The position numbers and the translations under genes are program-made. Positions 61,045-64,000 of a stretch of DNA of 64,000 nucleotides are shown piece by piece. The notes beneath the pieces were generated by a model. It worked only from the letters and a program-made list of their open reading frames with translations. It ran no database searches and was not told the origin of the DNA. The stretch is from the NCBI GenBank assembly GCA_046048875.1, contig JBJOFG010000015.1, forward strand, positions 84,508 to 148,507. Direction: 5' to 3'. The number at the start of each line of letters is the position of its first letter. Within the stretch, counting starts at the first letter, position 1. This stretch comes from CAIZGX01 sp046048875 (GTDB taxonomy: Bacteria > Bacteroidota > Bacteroidia > Flavobacteriales_D > Sanyastnellaceae).

Positions 61045-64000
61045 ATGCCTCGTTTCCTGAAAGTTTTCTTTCTGAATTGTAATAGTAAGGCGATATTAAA
61101 ACAAGCTTTTCTATTCGTGATTTTGAGTGGGTTTGGGGAGTATACTTTTGGGCAGAATTGTACTGATTTAAGTGTTTCGCTTGGCCCAGATGTTGAGTAT
61201 TGCAATGGTGCTAATGTTACCTTAACAGCTACAGTTACTGGAGGGCTCACTGGTTTTGGAGCCCCTATTTTCACTTGGGAGTTTGATCCAAATGGTCCCA
61301 ATAACACAACCACAATTCAAGGGGCTACCGGAAGCAGCTACACCATTCCAAATTTTAATAGCAACCTCGAAGGAACGTATATTGTAACAGTCACATACGC
61401 TGGCAGCAATTGCGACGACAGTGATGAGATAGACGTTGACCTAACCAGTACTAACATCAGCTTAGATGCAGGAAATAACATTTCAATTTGTCAAGGGGCG
61501 ACAGTAAATATCAACTCCACTGTTTCCGATGTTCCTAATGGTGGAACTGTTACGTATTTATGGACAAGTAATCCAGCCGGGTATACTTCCACAAACGCAG
61601 ACCCATCTTTTAGTAACCTCCCCGTTGGTCAGTATGTTTTCACAGGTATTGCATCGGCAAACGGTTGTACAGACAATGATCCGATTAGCGTAACAGTAAA
61701 TGCTGTCCCATCGACACCTACATTTTCAATTCCATCTACTGGTTGCCCTGGCACAACTGTGCCTATCACAGGATTCAACCCAGTTTCTGGGATAACATAC
61801 AACTGGAGTCCTGCGGTAAACAATGGAAACTCATCGTCGCCCTCAATTACTTTCAATAATGGCGGAACCTTCAATTATTCAGTAACTGCCACAAATTCTT
61901 CTACCGGTTGTACATCTGGTGCTACAAGTCAAACGATAGCAATAACCAACGTAAGTATAGGTAATCCAGTGAGTGTTCAAGTTGCGGGTAGCAATTTGGT
62001 TGGTAATAATTACAGCGGCGTACTTACTTACACTTTATGTGGTAATTCTTCAGGTGCAAACACGGCTCAAATAAATTATGGAATTCTAGCTAGTAATAGC
62101 GCTACATACACTATAGCCATTGGAAATCAATCACCAACGCCATTAGTTTCAGGATTAAATACAATTCCAATCACATTGAGTATCGGAAATAATTTTTTTA
62201 CAATTACAGCAACTCTAAATGGCTGCGTTGTTTCAAGAACTTTTAATATCTACGCAGGCTCGAATCCCTATGTCGCGGGAGGGGTATCCAATTCTGTTGG
62301 ATTATGCAATGGGCAAACAGTTGATTTGACTATTTCTACAATTAATCCTAGTACAAATACTCCCAACGCCACAGGTACGACCTATACGCTGAACATCAGT
62401 GATAATTCGAGTCCAATTGTGAATACTGATATTGCTGGCAACCTGACGATATCACATACATTTAACTCTTCATCCTGCGGTCAACCTGAGGTAGGACTAT
62501 TTCCGGCAAATACGTATTATGCGACTATCGTTGCCTCGAACGCGTGTGGAACTACTTCTAGTAGCGTTTCGCCTATAGTTGTTAGCGCTGTCCCTACTGC
62601 CAACTTCACTTTGTCTGCAACCACAATTTGTGTTAACAATTCTGTCACAATTACCAATACCGGAATTGCAGGAAATGCAATTTCAGGTGTCAACAATTCA
62701 GCGCCTTTTAATTGTTCAAATTCAGGATCGTTTTATTACACAATATCCCCACCCACAGGCTGGACAGTACCCTCTGGAACTATTGGATTACCTGGATTTA
62801 CAATTGACGATTTTGCAAACGTTCAAGTCGCAAGTAATTCTGTCTCCGTTAATTTTAATATACCCGGAATTTATACTGTAACACAACATTATCTCAATGG
62901 TTGCGGTGACTCGACTCTCCAAAAAACAATATGCGTTATTGCGCCTCCCACCTGCACATTTACTGCAAATCCAAACAATACTTGCACCCCGCTTGTAACG
63001 AACATTACAAACAACACAACAGGCCCTTCTTGCGGGAATACACCACTGGCTTTAGCTTATAACTGGACAGTTACAAATCCTGCTGGAGGTACCTCTTCGG
63101 TAGCAACTTCAACAGCAGTTAATCCAACAATAACACTTAACAACAATACGGTCGCGCCCAATTTGGCTGCACTTAACTTCCCCATTACACTTGTCGTAAA
63201 CCCATTAATTCCCGGGACCTCCACCCCTGTTCCGAACTGTTCTTCAACCTGTAACCAAACGGTTACTGTTTACCCGCAGCCTTCCTTTAGTGCTCAACCG
63301 GTTCAGCCAGCCAGTGTATGTCTTGATGGAACATTCAATGCATTGAGTGTTACAGTAAGTTATTTAGGTCCCGGATTACCATCCTACCAATGGTATTACA
63401 ATATTAATCCTGTTAGCTCTGGAGGAACACTAATTCCTGGCGCAACATCTTCTAGCTTTGTTCCACCTGCTAATGCAGTAGGGACTATTTATTATTATTG
63501 CGTAGTTACTTTTCCTCAGAGTACTTTATGCAATACAATAATTTCGAACAATGTACCAGCCATAGTAGTACCCGACCCAGTTGCTTCCGCCACCCCTTCA
63601 ACGCAAACGATTTGTGTCGGCGGAACAGTGCCTTTTAGCAGTACTTATGAGAATGGCACCGGCACGGCTTCTTACCAATGGAACACTGTTTCGGGGACAA
63701 CAACAACAGCTATAAATGGAGCTACAACCTCAACTTACACTCCTCCTGTTTTCACATCGACTGGATCATTCAATTATTCTGTAACTATAAATACCTCTGG
63801 AAGCGGCTGCACTGCAAATACCTCAGCGTCTATAGAAGTCTTGGTAATCCCAGACCCTACAGTCACCGCTCCATTGGCAACTCAAACGCTTTGTCAAAAT
63901 GCCGCTCCAACTGCATTAGCGGTAACAGCTTCAGGAGGAACCGGTACTTTAGCGTATCAGTGGTATAGCAATACTGCGAATAATTCAACTTCAGGAACTG
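61045..64000 (+). CDS. Giant Ig/PKD-like repeat surface protein, 3' end outside window
   Basis: An open reading frame of 985 codons that runs off the right edge. Signal sequence with an extended, charged N-region (hydrophobic core near residues 21-31, ending F-G-Q). The mature part is a string of Ig-like/PKD-like domains of about 80-100 residues, rich in T, S, N and G, each with a cysteine pair and phrases such as C-x-G-x-x-V/T and Y-Q-W-x-x. Such proteins in Flavobacteriales end in T9SS sorting domains; the end is not visible. It is probably a T9SS-exported surface adhesin. Frame checked at several points with no stop. Confidence 0.85.
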   Translation, partial: MPRFLKVFFLNCNSKAILKQAFLFVILSGFGEYTFGQNCTDLSVSLGPDVEYCNGANVTLTATVTGGLTGFGAPIFTWEFDPNGPNNTTTIQGATGSSYTIPNFNSNLEGTYIVTVTYAGSNCDDSDEIDVDLTSTNISLDAGNNISICQGATVNINSTVSDVPNGGTVTYLWTSNPAGYTSTNADPSFSNLPVGQYVFTGIASANGCTDNDPISVTVNAVPSTPTFSIPSTGCPGTTVPITGFNPVSGITYNWSPAVNNGNSSSPSITFNNGGTFNYSVTATNSSTGCTSGATSQTIAITNVSIGNPVSVQVAGSNLVGNNYSGVLTYTLCGNSSGANTAQINYGILASNSATYTIAIGNQSPTPLVSGLNTIPITLSIGNNFFTITATLNGCVVSRTFNIYAGSNPYVAGGVSNSVGLCNGQTVDLTISTINPSTNTPNATGTTYTLNISDNSSPIVNTDIAGNLTISHTFNSSSCGQPEVGLFPANTYYATIVASNACGTTSSSVSPIVVSAVPTANFTLSATTICVNNSVTITNTGIAGNAISGVNNSAPFNCSNSGSFYYTISPPTGWTVPSGTIGLPGFTIDDFANVQVASNSVSVNFNIPGIYTVTQHYLNGCGDSTLQKTICVIAPPTCTFTANPNNTCTPLVTNITNNTTGPSCGNTPLALAYNWTVTNPAGGTSSVATSTAVNPTITLNNNTVAPNLAALNFPITLVVNPLIPGTSTPVPNCSSTCNQTVTVYPQPSFSAQPVQPASVCLDGTFNALSVTVSYLGPGLPSYQWYYNINPVSSGGTLIPGATSSSFVPPANAVGTIYYYCVVTFPQSTLCNTIISNNVPAIVVPDPVASATPSTQTICVGGTVPFSSTYENGTGTASYQWNTVSGTTTTAINGATTSTYTPPVFTSTGSFNYSVTINTSGSGCTANTSASIEVLVIPDPTVTAPLATQTLCQNAAPTALAVTASGGTGTLAYQWYSNTANNSTSGT

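Noticed and set aside
62579..63968. Short closed frames inside the giant repeat protein region
   Set aside because: They are alternate frames of the long open frame from 61045, which continues to the window edge without stop.

Overview
This window looks like a chromosomal segment of a gliding-type Bacteroidetes bacterium, most likely order Flavobacteriales (Cryomorphaceae/Crocinitomicaceae-like). The support is gene content: GldH, a PorP/SprF protein paired with a CHU_C-type adhesin, several secreted proteins with type IX secretion (T9SS) C-terminal sorting domains, a fused branched-chain/2-oxoacid dehydrogenase E1, a Bacteroidetes-type AMP nucleosidase, and -7 promoter boxes of the Bacteroidetes form TAnnTTTG. 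Composition is moderately AT-rich. No rRNA, tRNA, CRISPR array, prophage or insertion sequence was seen. Genes are tightly packed: no gene-free stretch exceeds about 200 bases.

Layout. 1-17.2 kb is mainly housekeeping: polyprenyl synthase, MeaB GTPase, TSUP permease, AMP nucleosidase, DnaN, rhomboid protease, transglutaminase-like protein, TrmN6, a PaaY-like hexapeptide protein with a thiolase, SurE-LpxB, SpoIID/LytB, an IMPACT-family protein, a CapD/WbpM-type nucleotide-sugar enzyme and a second thiolase. A composite palindromic repeat lies at 7320-7505. 17.4-21.8 kb is one 1487-residue secreted beta-rich protein of unknown function.

21.8-27.8 kb is the most unusual locus, a four-gene minus-strand operon. 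In transcription order it encodes an outer-membrane TolC-like channel fused to a GH18-like hydrolase domain, an HlyD-type membrane fusion protein, a cytoplasmic zinc-ribbon (TackOD1-like) protein with a degenerate GGDEF-like domain, and a processive family 2 glycosyltransferase. I infer a complete synthase-dependent exopolysaccharide synthesis and export machine built differently from the Pga, Bcs, Alg and Pel systems.

27.9-38 kb returns to metabolism and repair: enolase, RluF, ComB-like phosphatase, secreted zinc phospholipase/nuclease-fold protein, class 3 aldehyde dehydrogenase, DUF1295 protein, FKBP lipoprotein, DHH phosphoesterase, an endonuclease III lacking the Fe-S cysteines, and an ATP-grasp-like protein. 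38-48.8 kb is a minus-strand run: MtaB, GldH, TonB receptor, T9SS-exported glucose/sorbosone dehydrogenase-like protein, PorP/SprF, CHU_C protein and fused E1. 48.9-64 kb holds an AT-hook protein, two FAD oxidoreductases, a cluster of secreted proteins of unknown function including a tandem paralogue pair, a 913-residue TPR-like envelope protein, AroQ, a ferredoxin/ferredoxin-reductase pair, a T9SS-exported esterase and the 5' part of a giant Ig/PKD-repeat surface protein that runs off the right edge.

A recurring regulatory theme is a -7 box TAnnTTTG placed exactly four bases before the start codon (2753, 10051, 36003, 39759), which suggests leaderless transcripts.
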